Shown: positions 19,182 through 28,179, counted from the first letter of the stretch. The stretch: 52,678 nt of DNA from Prevotella sp. OH937_COT-195 (GCF_003932845.1 NZ_RQZH01000019.1:1-52678); one strand, 5' to 3'. The notes: generated by a model from the sequence alone, not told the origin. Program-made: numbers and translations.

Positions 19182-20222
19182 ATGAAAAGGATATTGATGA
19201 TATTGCTCGCCGCGGTTGCAGTGTTCTCGGCAAGTGCACAGCCGCAGAAGCGACGCGCAGAGCAGCAAAAGCAGAACACCGGCAGTGCGCAGCAACTATC
19301 GATGAGGGCACAGATTTCTTTCCCCACGGCACAGGGCATGTCGGAGGATGTGGTGTGGAGACGCGACATATATCGCGAACTCGACCTGAACGAAGACGCG
19401 AATGCCGGACTGTATTATCCCGTGGAGCCGATAGGGTCGCAGATGAACTTGTTCACATACATATTCAAACTGATGATGACGGGGCGTGTGAAAGTGTATG
19501 AATATCGTCTTGACGGTAACGAGGTGTTTACCGACGAAGCGAGAGTCGTGCAGAAAACTTTCCTCGACAACTACCATATCTTTTACGAGAAAGATAAGAA
19601 CGGGCGCACTCGCATTGACAACAGCGACATTCCTTCGCGCGAGGTAAAAGGTTACTACATAAAAGAGAGTGCGTACTACGATCAGGCTTCGGCAACGTTC
19701 CATACCAAGGTGCTTGCACTATGCCCGATAATGAGCCGCGAGGACGATTTCGGAGACGGGGCGGCAAAATACCCGCTCTTCTGGGTTAAATATGAAGATA
19801 TTGCGCCTTTCCTGAGCAAACAGACGATTATGACGAGCAATCTCAACAATGCCGCAACAATGAGTGTTGATGACTATTTCACGAAAAACATGTATCGTGG
19901 CAAGATATACAAGACCACCAACATGCTCGGGAAGACGCTCGCGCAGTATTGTTCCAACGATTCTGCCATGGCAAAAGAGCAGAAAAGAATAGAAAACGAA
20001 CTACAAGAGTTCGAGAAGAATATATGGGGTAACCGGCAACGTAAGGACTCGCTCGACAGCATTGCAAACGACGGTAACAAGAAAGTGAAGAAGCAGAAAC
20101 GTTCGCGTCGCGACAATGTGGTACGGGAGGAAAAACCAAAAGTAAAGAACCGCCGCAATTCGTCATCGTCGTCAAATTCGGGTTCGCAGCCGCGTGTGTC
20201 GGTACGCCGGCAGCGTCGTTAA
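19182..20222 (+). CDS. gldN: Type IX secretion protein GldN/PorN
   Basis: A periplasmic protein of 346 residues that joins GldK in the T9SS ring. It has a signal peptide (MKRILMILLAAVAVFSASA) and the family core, with WRRDIYRELDLNEDANAGLY, YPVEPIGSQMNLFTYIFKLM and YYIKESAYYD. The C-terminal 60 residues are a basic, Ser- and Arg-rich low-complexity tail (RRNSSSSSNSGSQPRVSVRR), which is probably disordered. It is 22 bp after gldM and is the last recognised T9SS structural gene of the operon. Confidence 0.94.
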   Translation: MKRILMILLAAVAVFSASAQPQKRRAEQQKQNTGSAQQLSMRAQISFPTAQGMSEDVVWRRDIYRELDLNEDANAGLYYPVEPIGSQMNLFTYIFKLMMTGRVKVYEYRLDGNEVFTDEARVVQKTFLDNYHIFYEKDKNGRTRIDNSDIPSREVKGYYIKESAYYDQASATFHTKVLALCPIMSREDDFGDGAAKYPLFWVKYEDIAPFLSKQTIMTSNLNNAATMSVDDYFTKNMYRGKIYKTTNMLGKTLAQYCSNDSAMAKEQKRIENELQEFEKNIWGNRQRKDSLDSIANDGNKKVKKQKRSRRDNVVREEKPKVKNRRNSSSSSNSGSQPRVSVRRQRR

Positions 20223-20240
20223 CATAATCTAAACAATCGG

Positions 20241-20273
20241 GGCAGAACCGTTCTGCCTTAATATTAATTTTTT
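20241..20273 (+). terminator. Hairpin between gldN and the beta-barrel gene
   Basis: GGCAGAA at 20241-20247 pairs with TTCTGCC at 20251-20257; a T-rich stretch with six T follows after about 11 nt. It could be a weak terminator or attenuator separating the core T9SS genes from the next gene. Confidence 0.4.
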
Positions 20274-20288
20274 AAACACAATTACCAA

Positions 20289-20891
20289 ATGAAAAAAACT
20301 CTAACTCTCATCCTCGTTGCCGTGGCAATGATGGTTGCAATGCCTTCGCAGGCGCAGGTAAAGTTTGGTTTGAGGGGCGGTCTTAACCTTACCAACATGT
20401 CGCTCAACAACGATGCTATCAAGACTGAGAACCGTTCAGGATTCTTCATCGGTCCTACTGTCAAATTCACATTGCCCATCGTTGGTGCCGGTATTGATGC
20501 AAGTGCACTCTACGATCAGCGTGAGGTCAAAGTAAAGGATGTCAACCAAAAAATCAAGCAGAAGGCTATTACCATTCCGGTAAATTTCCGTTACGGTATT
20601 GGTCTCAGCAGCATGGCAAGCGCATATTTCGCTGCCGGTCCGCAGTTCGGTTTCAACATAGGCGACAAAGAACACAAACTGCTTGAAAGTACTACATGGA
20701 AACTCAAAGAGTCAACGTTTAGTATCAACATCGGTGCAGGTGTGACGGTAATGAATCACGTTCAGATTGGTGCCAACTACAACATTGTTTGTGGCAAGAC
20801 AGGCGAACTGGAAGTGATTGATGGACTGAAAAACGTACTCAACAACGGGCGTGCCAATGCTTGGCAGGTTCATGTATCGTATTATTTCTAA
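20289..20891 (+). CDS. PorT-like outer-membrane beta-barrel protein
   Basis: A small outer-membrane beta-barrel protein of 200 residues. The signal peptide (MKKTLTLILVAVAMMVAMPS, cut near QAQ) is followed by VKFGLRGGLNLTNM, the usual opening of the 'outer membrane beta-barrel/PorT family', then about eight amphipathic strands and a C-terminal aromatic residue (VHVSYYF). It lies 66 bp after gldN with a hairpin in between and ends in its own terminator. True PorT is required for T9SS in P. gingivalis, but this broad family contains many unrelated small barrels. Its place beside the operon is suggestive only. Confidence 0.8.
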   Translation: MKKTLTLILVAVAMMVAMPSQAQVKFGLRGGLNLTNMSLNNDAIKTENRSGFFIGPTVKFTLPIVGAGIDASALYDQREVKVKDVNQKIKQKAITIPVNFRYGIGLSSMASAYFAAGPQFGFNIGDKEHKLLESTTWKLKESTFSINIGAGVTVMNHVQIGANYNIVCGKTGELEVIDGLKNVLNNGRANAWQVHVSYYF

Positions 20892-20923
20892 GAAAGCTTT
20901 GCCTTACAGGTAATAATCGCGCG

Positions 20924-20961
20924 ACGGGCGACTGCTCCATTGGAGCGACCGCCCGTTTTAT
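20924..20961 (+). terminator. Terminator after the beta-barrel gene
   Basis: ACGGGCG at 20924-20930 pairs with CGCCCGT at 20950-20956, with a further inner stem (GCTCCA with TGGAGC), followed by TTTTA. It also lies just beyond the 3' end of the convergent pabC-like gene. Confidence 0.85.
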
Positions 20962-20988
20962 GTTTCATTACTCACTTTGTCGTTATTG

Positions 20989-21591
20989 TTACTCCGATAA
21001 CGTTATTGCTGACACGGGGAGAACGAGTTCGCCCATTTCAATCATTGAGTTGAAAAGGGCTATATGACCGAAATTCTTGATGTCCGAGGGTTTGATGTCA
21101 CACTCTGTTATTATCCCCTCCTCAATTAATTGTGCGCGTTTAGTGCCTGCCAATAGCGGTTTGCGTGGTGTTATCCACCGTTTCCCGTCGTGCAATGCCA
21201 CGTTGGTGTATGTGGTGTCGGTCACAAGTCCCTCTTTCACTATAAGTATCTCTTCTGCATCTTCCACGCCCTCTTTGAGTATTTCGAGTGCGCTTCGGTC
21301 TTCATATTTAAATGAATATTCCACCGTGTCGCACTCAACGAGTCTGAGTTTGTCAATCCTTCGCATATTGTATGGCGTGCATGTTATGTCGTGTATGCCG
21401 TCACAGTCGTATGTAAAGCGCAGTTTCGATATGCCGGTTGTCGTCGAAGCTTTTTTAATAAGTTGCTCACAGTCTGTTCTCGGACAAATATTCCGGAAAT
21501 GTTCGGCAGTATGTGTGATGCGTTGCAAATGTCGTTCGAGGTTTTTTATCTCTCCGTTTACAACTTTGATGGTCTCAATAAATCGGCACAT
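20989..21591 (-). CDS. pabC: Aminotransferase class IV, probable aminodeoxychorismate lyase
   Basis: A PLP enzyme of 200 residues, most likely 4-amino-4-deoxychorismate lyase, which releases pyruvate to give 4-aminobenzoate for folate. Class IV features are the opening CRFIETIKVVNGEIKNLERH, then the segment ILIVKEGLVTDTTYTNVALH and TPRKPLLAGTKRAQLIEEG. It is shorter than typical enzymes of the family (about 270), as often seen in Bacteroidetes. ATG 21591 is preferred over a start at 21603. The gene overlaps the end of the pabB-like gene by 17 bp, so the two are translationally coupled. Substrate is inferred from this partner. Confidence 0.85.
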   Translation of the reverse strand: MCRFIETIKVVNGEIKNLERHLQRITHTAEHFRNICPRTDCEQLIKKASTTTGISKLRFTYDCDGIHDITCTPYNMRRIDKLRLVECDTVEYSFKYEDRSALEILKEGVEDAEEILIVKEGLVTDTTYTNVALHDGKRWITPRKPLLAGTKRAQLIEEGIITECDIKPSDIKNFGHIALFNSMIEMGELVLPVSAITLSE

Positions 21592-22558
21592 AAATCTTTT
21601 CAATCACTTCGTTATATTCGTCATCGTTGTTGCTTTGGGCTGTGATGCCTCCGCCCGCCTTGTAAAACAGTTTGCCGTTCTCTTGGTCAATGAAGCGTAT
21701 CATTACCGCAGTGTCCATGTTTCCGCTTTGGGAATATCCCATTACTCCCGTGTAAAAACCGCGTTCGTAGCCCTCTGCCTCGCTTATAATCTGAATTGTT
21801 TTCGGCTTCGGTGCGCCTGTTATTGAGCCTGCTGGAAGCAGTCGCAGCAGCATTTCGCCGAGATGTCGGCGGTAATAATCGGTCAGTCTGCCTGCAATTT
21901 CCGAACTTGTTTGGAGTATCTCGCCCCGGTTGGTGGTCAGATGCTCCACATATCTGTATCGTTTCACGGTTACCCTCTCCGCCACCTGACTGAGATCGTT
22001 GCGTATCAGGTCAACGATGGTGGCATGCTCGGCAGTTTCCTTGACGTTATCGATAAGCAGTTGCTCTGCGTTTGGCAGTGATGCATCGATTGTTCCTTTC
22101 ATGGGATACGAAGAGATGATGCCTTCTTCGATTTTCACGAATGTTTCCGGCGAGAAACACACGAACTTGTCTTTCAACCAACAGCGGTATTTTGCCTGCG
22201 AACGGAGGAAGATGTCGCGCATGGTAAGATTTGTCTTGATTGGAACTCGGCATGTGAGATTGGCAAGATAACTGTTCCCTTTGCATTGATTTTGCTTCAC
22301 AAGGTTTATGCTTCGTTCGTATTGGTCGCGGTCGGGCTTGCAGAACTCAAACTGCGGAATGTCTTTCCTGTACGTCAAACCTTGCGGAACATTCGAGAAA
22401 GATGGGAATGCAGCCATCAATTCGTTGCTGTCGATGCAGTCTGTCTCTTCTATGTAAGCCCGGTTTAGGTCGTAACTGAAAATAAAGAAAAACGCCTTGT
22501 CGGTCTGTCCGAGTTCGTTTATCTTCATTTCCGCATCTTTCCTGTCGTATATTCTCAT
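21575..22558 (-). CDS. pabB: Aminodeoxychorismate synthase component I
   Basis: A chorismate-utilising enzyme of about 327 residues that aminates chorismate to 4-amino-4-deoxychorismate with ammonia from a glutamine amidotransferase. The conserved C-terminal blocks are present: SYPMKGTIDASLPNAEQLL, IVDLIRNDLSQVAERV, LLPAGSITGAPKPKTIQII and YTGVMGYSQSG. A start at 22639 would add 27 unusual residues; ATG 22558 gives the normal opening MRIYDRKDAEMKIN. The amidotransferase (PabA) is not in the window. It forms a two-gene folate unit with pabC. Confidence 0.9.
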   Translation of the reverse strand: MRIYDRKDAEMKINELGQTDKAFFFIFSYDLNRAYIEETDCIDSNELMAAFPSFSNVPQGLTYRKDIPQFEFCKPDRDQYERSINLVKQNQCKGNSYLANLTCRVPIKTNLTMRDIFLRSQAKYRCWLKDKFVCFSPETFVKIEEGIISSYPMKGTIDASLPNAEQLLIDNVKETAEHATIVDLIRNDLSQVAERVTVKRYRYVEHLTTNRGEILQTSSEIAGRLTDYYRRHLGEMLLRLLPAGSITGAPKPKTIQIISEAEGYERGFYTGVMGYSQSGNMDTAVMIRFIDQENGKLFYKAGGGITAQSNNDDEYNEVIEKIYVPIY

Positions 22559-22649
22559 TTTTTTATTGTCGTTGAATATGTGTGGCAACAGATGAGATTG
22601 CCGTTTATGCTGCGTTTGCCGCAAGCATTTCCATTTCATTAACGAACCG

Positions 22650-22657
22650 CAAAATTA
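22650..22657 (-). promoter_or_regulatory. Putative -7 box for pabB-pabC
   Basis: Reads TAATTTTG on the minus strand. No good -33 box is visible, so this is only a partial match. Confidence 0.4.
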
Positions 22658-22776
22658 ACCATTTTTTTTCTTTCGCCGCCCGTTTAAGCAGTTTAATTTG
22701 AAACCACCGTTAAACATTTTTGTCTTCGTGTCACAAAATATGACAGGTATAATTCTGAAAAGTACAATAAAAATGC

Positions 22777-22784
22777 TATCTTTG
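22777..22784 (+). promoter_or_regulatory. Putative -7 box for the R-M operon
   Basis: TATCTTTG, an exact TAnnTTTG match 34 nt ahead of the restriction gene ATG. The -33 element is weak. Confidence 0.5.
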
Positions 22785-22818
22785 CAGCGACATCATTATA
22801 TGGGAGTAAAATTTGAAT

Positions 22819-23577
22819 ATGAGGAATTATAATCTTGGTTTCATGTCGGACAAAGACATTTATGAGCATGTCAAGAATACTGTACTGCAATATCGAAAGA
22901 GTATAAACTTGAAGGAATTCAATAAGAATATAATTGATCCAATCAAATTGACGTTCGATTCCAAAATATATGGATATTCCATAGCGCAGGCAATAGAGGC
23001 AGAGTGTATACGTCAGATTGACAAAAGCAACAACAATAAAATTGGATATTTCCACCAATATCTTTTTAAGTATGCCGGAGGAGGATGGGAGGTTCCTGAT
23101 AACGGAGAAGAAGGAGGGTTTGATGTCATGAATGAAGAGAAATGCATATATGCGGAATTGAAGAATAAACACAATACCATGAACTCTGCAAGTGCAACGG
23201 CAACATACTTGAAAATGCTTGATAGAATAATGCGTTCAGGTAACAGAGCCACTTGTTATCTCGTTGAGACGATAGCTCGCCGTTCGCAAGATGTTGTTTG
23301 GGAGACAACGGTTATACAGAATGGACACAGAGAACGATACAATTGGCCGGGCATTCACAGAATATCGATGGATAAGTTTTATGAGATAGTTTTTGGTGAC
23401 AAGTATGCGTTTTTCAAACTTTGCAAGAATTTACCTGACATACTTGATGATGTCGTTATGGAAGATAATTCTGCGAGGTTGAGTATTTCCGTATATGACG
23501 AACTTGATGCCCCTGACTTCTACAAAGGTCTTTATATGCTTGCTTTCAATACTTATGAAGGATTTGAAAGGTTTTGA
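22819..23577 (+). CDS. Type II restriction endonuclease, Eco47II family
   Basis: A 252-residue endonuclease of the Eco47II/Sau96I-like family, whose characterised members cut GGNCC. Segments typical of the family are FNKNIIDPIKLTFDSKIYG, KIGYFHQYLFKY and ELKNKHNTMNSASATATYL. GGFDVM followed by E113-x-K115 (in AELKNK) fits a PD-(D/E)xK active site. ATG 22819 is preferred over a TTG at 22813. The stop is 2 bp before the methyltransferase ATG, so the pair is one operon. The local sequence is more AT-rich than the flanking pabB and priA genes, in line with acquisition by transfer. GGNCC specificity is inferred from the family. Confidence 0.87.
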   Translation: MRNYNLGFMSDKDIYEHVKNTVLQYRKSINLKEFNKNIIDPIKLTFDSKIYGYSIAQAIEAECIRQIDKSNNNKIGYFHQYLFKYAGGGWEVPDNGEEGGFDVMNEEKCIYAELKNKHNTMNSASATATYLKMLDRIMRSGNRATCYLVETIARRSQDVVWETTVIQNGHRERYNWPGIHRISMDKFYEIVFGDKYAFFKLCKNLPDILDDVVMEDNSARLSISVYDELDAPDFYKGLYMLAFNTYEGFERF

Positions 23578-23579
23578 AT

Positions 23580-24812
23580 ATGAATAATTCTGTCATCTCT
23601 GATACGAATTTTGCCGACATAATGAGAGTGTCGAAACGCACTCTTGACAAATGGAAGCAAAGCGGTAAATACAAATTCAATATAGGTCGCAATGGTACTT
23701 CGTTTTTGTTCCTTGAAGATTTGAAAACTGTTCCGGAAATCAAGGAGATGATAGCCTCGGAATGGGAGGCAGAGATGCAAACCGTGCCTTTGCGACCTTA
23801 TACATCAATTGAACTTTTTGCGGGTGCTGGTGGTTTGGCTTTGGGAATGAGTAAAGCCGGGTTCTGTCATCTCATGCTAAATGAAATAGATGCCACTGCT
23901 TGTGAGACATTGAAGATAAACCGCCCCAATTGGCATATTGCACAAGGAGACATACACAACCTTGAATTCTCTGTTTACAAGGGAGAAACAGATCTTCTGA
24001 CCGGAGGATTCCCTTGTCAGGCTTTCAGTTATGCTGGTAACAAGGGTGGATTTGAAGATACTCGTGGAACGCTTTTCTTCGAATTGGCACGAGCCGTGAG
24101 GGATATAATGCCGAAAGTTTTTATGTGTGAGAATGTAAAAGGGCTGGTCTCGCACGATGGGGGCAGAACATTTAACGTAATAAGGAACACCATATCGCAG
24201 TTGGGTTATACGCTTGTAGAGCCTCGTGTACTGCAAGCAATAAAGTATAAAGTTCCACAAAAACGGGAAAGACTAATAATGGTTGCCATAAGGAATGATG
24301 TGGCAGACAAGGTGGTTTTCCGTTGGCCGTCGCCTTATAATCGCATAATGAATTTGCGCGATGCTCTTTATGCCGGAGAACTATACGATTCCGATGTTCC
24401 GCAATCGGCCGGACAAGTATATCCGGATAAGAAACGTATGATAATGGAACTTGTTCCCATGGGAGGCTATTGGAAAGATCTTCCGTTGGAAATTCAGAAA
24501 GAATACATGGGCGGAAGTTATTATCTCGAAGGTGGGAAGACAGGCATGGCAAGACGGTTGTCGCTCGACGAACCGAGCCTGACACTGACATGTTCGCCGG
24601 CACAGAAACAAACGGAACGTTGTCACCCGTTGGAAACGCGCCCGCTTACCATCCGAGAATATGCGAGGATACAAACTTTCCCCGACGATTGGACTTTTGC
24701 CGGTAACGTTTCTTCGCAATATAAGCAGATAGGCAATGCCGTACCCGTTAATTTGGCATGGGCTGTAGGTCGTTCTTTAGTCAGACTGCTTAATGACATA
24801 GAGATGTTGTAG
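23580..24812 (+). CDS. DNA (cytosine-5) methyltransferase with N-terminal HTH
   Basis: The cognate modification enzyme, 410 residues. 5-methylcytosine motifs are in order: I (FAGAGGLALGM, 80-90), IV with the catalytic cysteine (GGFPCQAFS, Cys146), VI (ENVKGL), VIII (QKRERLIMVAIR), IX (RRLSLDEPSLTLT) and X (QIGNAVPVNLAWAVGRSL); the variable target-recognition region lies between VIII and IX. About 50 residues ahead of motif I (DIMRVSKRTLDKWKQSG then FLFLEDLK) look like a helix-turn-helix of the MerR/excisionase kind. In other systems such N-terminal extensions repress their own operon; no separate controller gene is seen. It ends 7 bp before priA. Confidence 0.92.
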   Translation: MNNSVISDTNFADIMRVSKRTLDKWKQSGKYKFNIGRNGTSFLFLEDLKTVPEIKEMIASEWEAEMQTVPLRPYTSIELFAGAGGLALGMSKAGFCHLMLNEIDATACETLKINRPNWHIAQGDIHNLEFSVYKGETDLLTGGFPCQAFSYAGNKGGFEDTRGTLFFELARAVRDIMPKVFMCENVKGLVSHDGGRTFNVIRNTISQLGYTLVEPRVLQAIKYKVPQKRERLIMVAIRNDVADKVVFRWPSPYNRIMNLRDALYAGELYDSDVPQSAGQVYPDKKRMIMELVPMGGYWKDLPLEIQKEYMGGSYYLEGGKTGMARRLSLDEPSLTLTCSPAQKQTERCHPLETRPLTIREYARIQTFPDDWTFAGNVSSQYKQIGNAVPVNLAWAVGRSLVRLLNDIEML

Positions 24813-24819
24813 TTTTCTT

Positions 24820-27090
24820 ATGTATTTCGTAGATGTAATACTTCCCGTTCCTCTTGAGGGACTGTTCACATACGGTCTGCCCGAACAATGGGTGGAGTGC
24901 GTTACCATGGGCGTGCGCGTACTTGTGCCGTTGGGCAAAAGCAAACACTACATTGCAATGGCAGTAAAAGTGCATCGGACAGAGCCGGAGATGAAATGGA
25001 AATCGATAGAGCAGATTCTTGACGAACAGCCCGTAATCGGTGAAGAGCAGATGAAACTGTGGCAGTGGATTGCCGACTACTACATGGCACCCATAGGAGA
25101 TGTTTTCAAGGCTGCCATGCCGAGCGGAATGAAGACAGAGGAGGGATACAAACCGCGTACGGAGACTTGTCTCGACCTGTCGCCGAAGTGGCGTTCGGAA
25201 CAGGGGCTGCATGCCGCTCTCAACATAATGCGCCGTGCCGACAAGCAACGACGGGTTTTCGAGACATTCCTCGCCATGACGGGCTGGGACAAAATGCAAG
25301 GCAACGTTCCGCAAGTGCCAATACAAGAACTCTCTCGCGACGAACTGATGAATGTCTCACACTGCACTTCAACGGTAATGAAGGCACTGATAGATAAAGG
25401 TTTTATCGAAACATACGAGCGCGAGGTGAGCAGACTTAACCGTCATGCCGAGCCGGACTACACGAGGATACGGAAACTGAGTACGGCACAGCAAGATGCC
25501 TACAACGAAATTCTTATGGGTTTTCTCAAAAAGAACGTGGTTCTGTTGCACGGTGTGACATCCAGCGGGAAAACCGAAATATACATACATCTGATACGCC
25601 GTGCGATAGAACGTCGCGAGCAGGTGCTTTACCTGATGCCCGAAATAGCACTGACGGTGCAGATGCAACAGCGGTTGCAACGCGTCTTCGGCAACCGTCT
25701 CGGCATATATCATTCCAAATACAGCGATGCCGAACGTGTTGAGATATGGCAGAAACAACTATCAGAAACACCATACGATGTGGTACTCGGGGCACGCTCT
25801 GCCGTTTTTCTACCGTTCCAACGGCTCGGACTTGTCATAATAGACGAGGAGCACGAGACATCGTTCAAGCAGCAAGACCCTGCCCCGCGATACCACGCAC
25901 GGTCGGTTGCAATAATGCTGGCCGCCATGTACGGAGCCAAGACATTGCTCGGAACGGCGACACCGTCTGCCGAGACATACCACAACGTTCTTGCCGGGAA
26001 ATATGCCTCTGCCACGCTTGATACCCGTTACAAGGACATTGCCATGCCGGAGATACGAATCGTGGATACTAAAGATTTGACGCGTAGAAAAATGATGCAT
26101 GGCGCGTTTTCTCCGCAGTTGCTGGCGGCAATGCACAAAGCACTCGACAACGGCGAGCAGGTAATCTTATTTCAAAACCGTCGCGGATTTGCACCCATGA
26201 TTGAGTGTAAGGTATGCGGATGGGTGCCGAGGTGTCAGAACTGCGATGTATCGCTTACCTATCATAAAAATACATCGCAACTCACATGCCACTACTGCGG
26301 ATTTACCTGCCGCCTTCCTGACTGCTGCCCTAACTGTGAGAACAGGGAACTTGCGGGACGAGGTTTCGGCACCGAGAAAGTGGAAGACCGTATAATGGAA
26401 ATCTTCCCGAATGCAAGGGTTGCACGGATGGATCTTGACACCACGCGCACACGGAGCGCGTACGAGCGCATAATAGCCGATTTCTCGGAAGGAAAGACAA
26501 ATATCCTCATCGGTACACAGATGGTTACCAAAGGACTCGACTTCGACCGGGTGTCGGTGGTGGGCATTCTCAATGCCGACTCAATGCTCAACTATCCCGA
26601 TTTCCGTGCCCATGAGCATGCCTTCACAATGATGGCGCAGGTAAGCGGGCGTGCCGGACGCAAAGGCAGCAGGGGGCTTGTGCTGTTGCAGACAAAAAAC
26701 AAGGAACTGCCGGTTGTGCAGCAGGTGGTGACAAACAATTTTCCCGCATACTTCGAAGACCTGTGCCGTGAGCGGCGCGATTTCCGTTATCCGCCATTCA
26801 CACACCTTATATATATATATATGAAACACAAAGACGACCGTGCCATAGAGAGTGCCGCAATGGAGATGGGGGCGCGGCTCAGACATAGTTTCGGCACGCG
26901 TGTGCTGGGACCCGACAAGCCCGCCGTGGCAAAGATAAAGACTATGAACATACGGAAAATAGTACTCAAACTCGAGCCGGGCATAGACCTCAATGCCGTG
27001 AGACAACACCTGAAACAGGCGCGGAATGCGATGTTGCAAGAAAAACGATATGTGTCGTTGCAAGTTTATTTCGACGTTGATCCTTTATGA
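24820..27090 (+). CDS. priA: Primosomal protein N' (replication restart helicase PriA)
   Basis: A 756-residue superfamily 2 DNA helicase that recognises stalled forks and reloads the replisome. Visible features are the N-terminal DNA-binding domain (VDVILPVPLEGLFTYGLP), Walker A GVTSSGKT (245-252), the DEEH box (342-345), four CxxC-type zinc-binding pairs (CKVCGW, CQNC, CHYCGF, CPNC) and C-terminal helicase motifs (GTQMVTKGLDFDRV, QVSGRAGRKG). The length is normal. The start is 7 bp after the methyltransferase stop, so it may be read from the R-M transcript. A (TA)7 tract at 26808-26822 lies in its coding sequence. Confidence 0.96.
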   Translation: MYFVDVILPVPLEGLFTYGLPEQWVECVTMGVRVLVPLGKSKHYIAMAVKVHRTEPEMKWKSIEQILDEQPVIGEEQMKLWQWIADYYMAPIGDVFKAAMPSGMKTEEGYKPRTETCLDLSPKWRSEQGLHAALNIMRRADKQRRVFETFLAMTGWDKMQGNVPQVPIQELSRDELMNVSHCTSTVMKALIDKGFIETYEREVSRLNRHAEPDYTRIRKLSTAQQDAYNEILMGFLKKNVVLLHGVTSSGKTEIYIHLIRRAIERREQVLYLMPEIALTVQMQQRLQRVFGNRLGIYHSKYSDAERVEIWQKQLSETPYDVVLGARSAVFLPFQRLGLVIIDEEHETSFKQQDPAPRYHARSVAIMLAAMYGAKTLLGTATPSAETYHNVLAGKYASATLDTRYKDIAMPEIRIVDTKDLTRRKMMHGAFSPQLLAAMHKALDNGEQVILFQNRRGFAPMIECKVCGWVPRCQNCDVSLTYHKNTSQLTCHYCGFTCRLPDCCPNCENRELAGRGFGTEKVEDRIMEIFPNARVARMDLDTTRTRSAYERIIADFSEGKTNILIGTQMVTKGLDFDRVSVVGILNADSMLNYPDFRAHEHAFTMMAQVSGRAGRKGSRGLVLLQTKNKELPVVQQVVTNNFPAYFEDLCRERRDFRYPPFTHLIYIYMKHKDDRAIESAAMEMGARLRHSFGTRVLGPDKPAVAKIKTMNIRKIVLKLEPGIDLNAVRQHLKQARNAMLQEKRYVSLQVYFDVDPL

Positions 27091-27188
27091 ACGGCAAACT
27101 TTCCAAATAAAAAAAACTTTATTTGCTAAAAAAACTTAACGCTCTTTGTTTTTGTTGTTAAAAACAAACATAGATAATATTTTTTTTC

Positions 27189-27196
27189 TATCTTTG
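27189..27196 (+). promoter_or_regulatory. Putative -7 box for the lipoprotein gene
   Basis: TATCTTTG, exact TAnnTTTG, 60 nt ahead of the ATG at 27256. No well-placed -33 TTTG is seen. Confidence 0.5.
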
Positions 27197-27255
27197 CGAC
27201 AGATACAATTAAACATTTTTTTACAACCAATTTAATAACTTAATTCGATAATCAA

Positions 27256-28155
27256 ATGAAAAAAATCTATTTATTCGCAGTGTTGGCATGTGGTATCATG
27301 GTATTTGCGAACTGCACCGATGGTAAAAACAAAGAAAAAAAAGAAGGTGCCGACAGTACCGGCAATGAACTTGTAGAAGCCAAAGACGGTAAGAAACTCA
27401 GTCCTATGGGGACGTTTGCAATGGGAGAAGGTTCTGCTCTCGAGGATGTTGACAACATAGAGTATGTACTATATCCGAGTAGTTACAGTTCGGCAATGGA
27501 AGAAGGCAAAGACATAAAAGGCAAGACTTCCATTTACTACAAAAACACAATAGCAGATGCCGGAGAAAAAAACACCAAACTATCCGGTACGGACGTACGC
27601 TATCCGAACAATCTGCTAATTCCTATCTATAAGGACGCAAAGGCAAAGAAGGGCGACATTGTGCTCACATGGTGGCAAAGCGGTTCCGGTTTGCAGCGTG
27701 CAATCGTTACTGACGACAGCGACCCGACACAGCCTAAAGTACATTATCTCGACCTGAATTTCAAGGGCGACGGCACAGGTTTTGCAGAAGATCATGACAA
27801 TGAGCAACTCAAACCGAACAGTTTCGTGGTGCTGAAAGACGGAGAAATGCAGCAGGGTGCCCCCATCGTGGTTAACGAAGACGGTGAGAAAGAAGAAGGA
27901 ATACTCGTCAAGGCGGATGGCGACAATGTTATATATCTCGCTTTTGCAAGTTCGTTGAAAGAGACAAAGAAGAGCAACGTGAAGGTAATACCGCTCACCC
28001 CCAACTACGGTGTCGGCGACAACGTGAAGGGTGTCTTCGTAGGTTCGTTCTCGAAAGACTATAAGGTGAAAAAGATTGACCGAAAGATAGGTCGCGTATG
28101 GCTCGATGATGAAGGCAAAGAAGAGATTCTAAGCATATTGGAAGTAATTAAATAA
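27256..28155 (+). CDS. Lipoprotein of unknown function
   Basis: A 299-residue lipoprotein. The signal sequence MKKIYLFAVLACGIMVFANC ends in a lipobox with Cys20; a charged linker rich in Lys, Glu and Asp follows. The rest is mostly beta, with VEAKDGKKLSPMGTFAMGEG, DVRYPNNLLIPIYKDA and NVIYLAFASSLKETKKSNVK. I do not recognise a named domain. It has its own promoter box and a large hairpin after its stop, so it is a single-gene unit between priA and the convergent FadL-type porin. It probably sits in the outer membrane or periplasm. Confidence 0.75.
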   Translation: MKKIYLFAVLACGIMVFANCTDGKNKEKKEGADSTGNELVEAKDGKKLSPMGTFAMGEGSALEDVDNIEYVLYPSSYSSAMEEGKDIKGKTSIYYKNTIADAGEKNTKLSGTDVRYPNNLLIPIYKDAKAKKGDIVLTWWQSGSGLQRAIVTDDSDPTQPKVHYLDLNFKGDGTGFAEDHDNEQLKPNSFVVLKDGEMQQGAPIVVNEDGEKEEGILVKADGDNVIYLAFASSLKETKKSNVKVIPLTPNYGVGDNVKGVFVGSFSKDYKVKKIDRKIGRVWLDDEGKEEILSILEVIK

Positions 28156-28179
28156 TAAGAGATTTACTTTCTTTTCATA

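Noticed and set aside
18203..19369. 388-residue minus-strand open frame across gldM and gldN
   Set aside because: Antisense to two clear T9SS genes; no recognisable motif, rich in Cys, His and Arg as antisense frames of this genome are.
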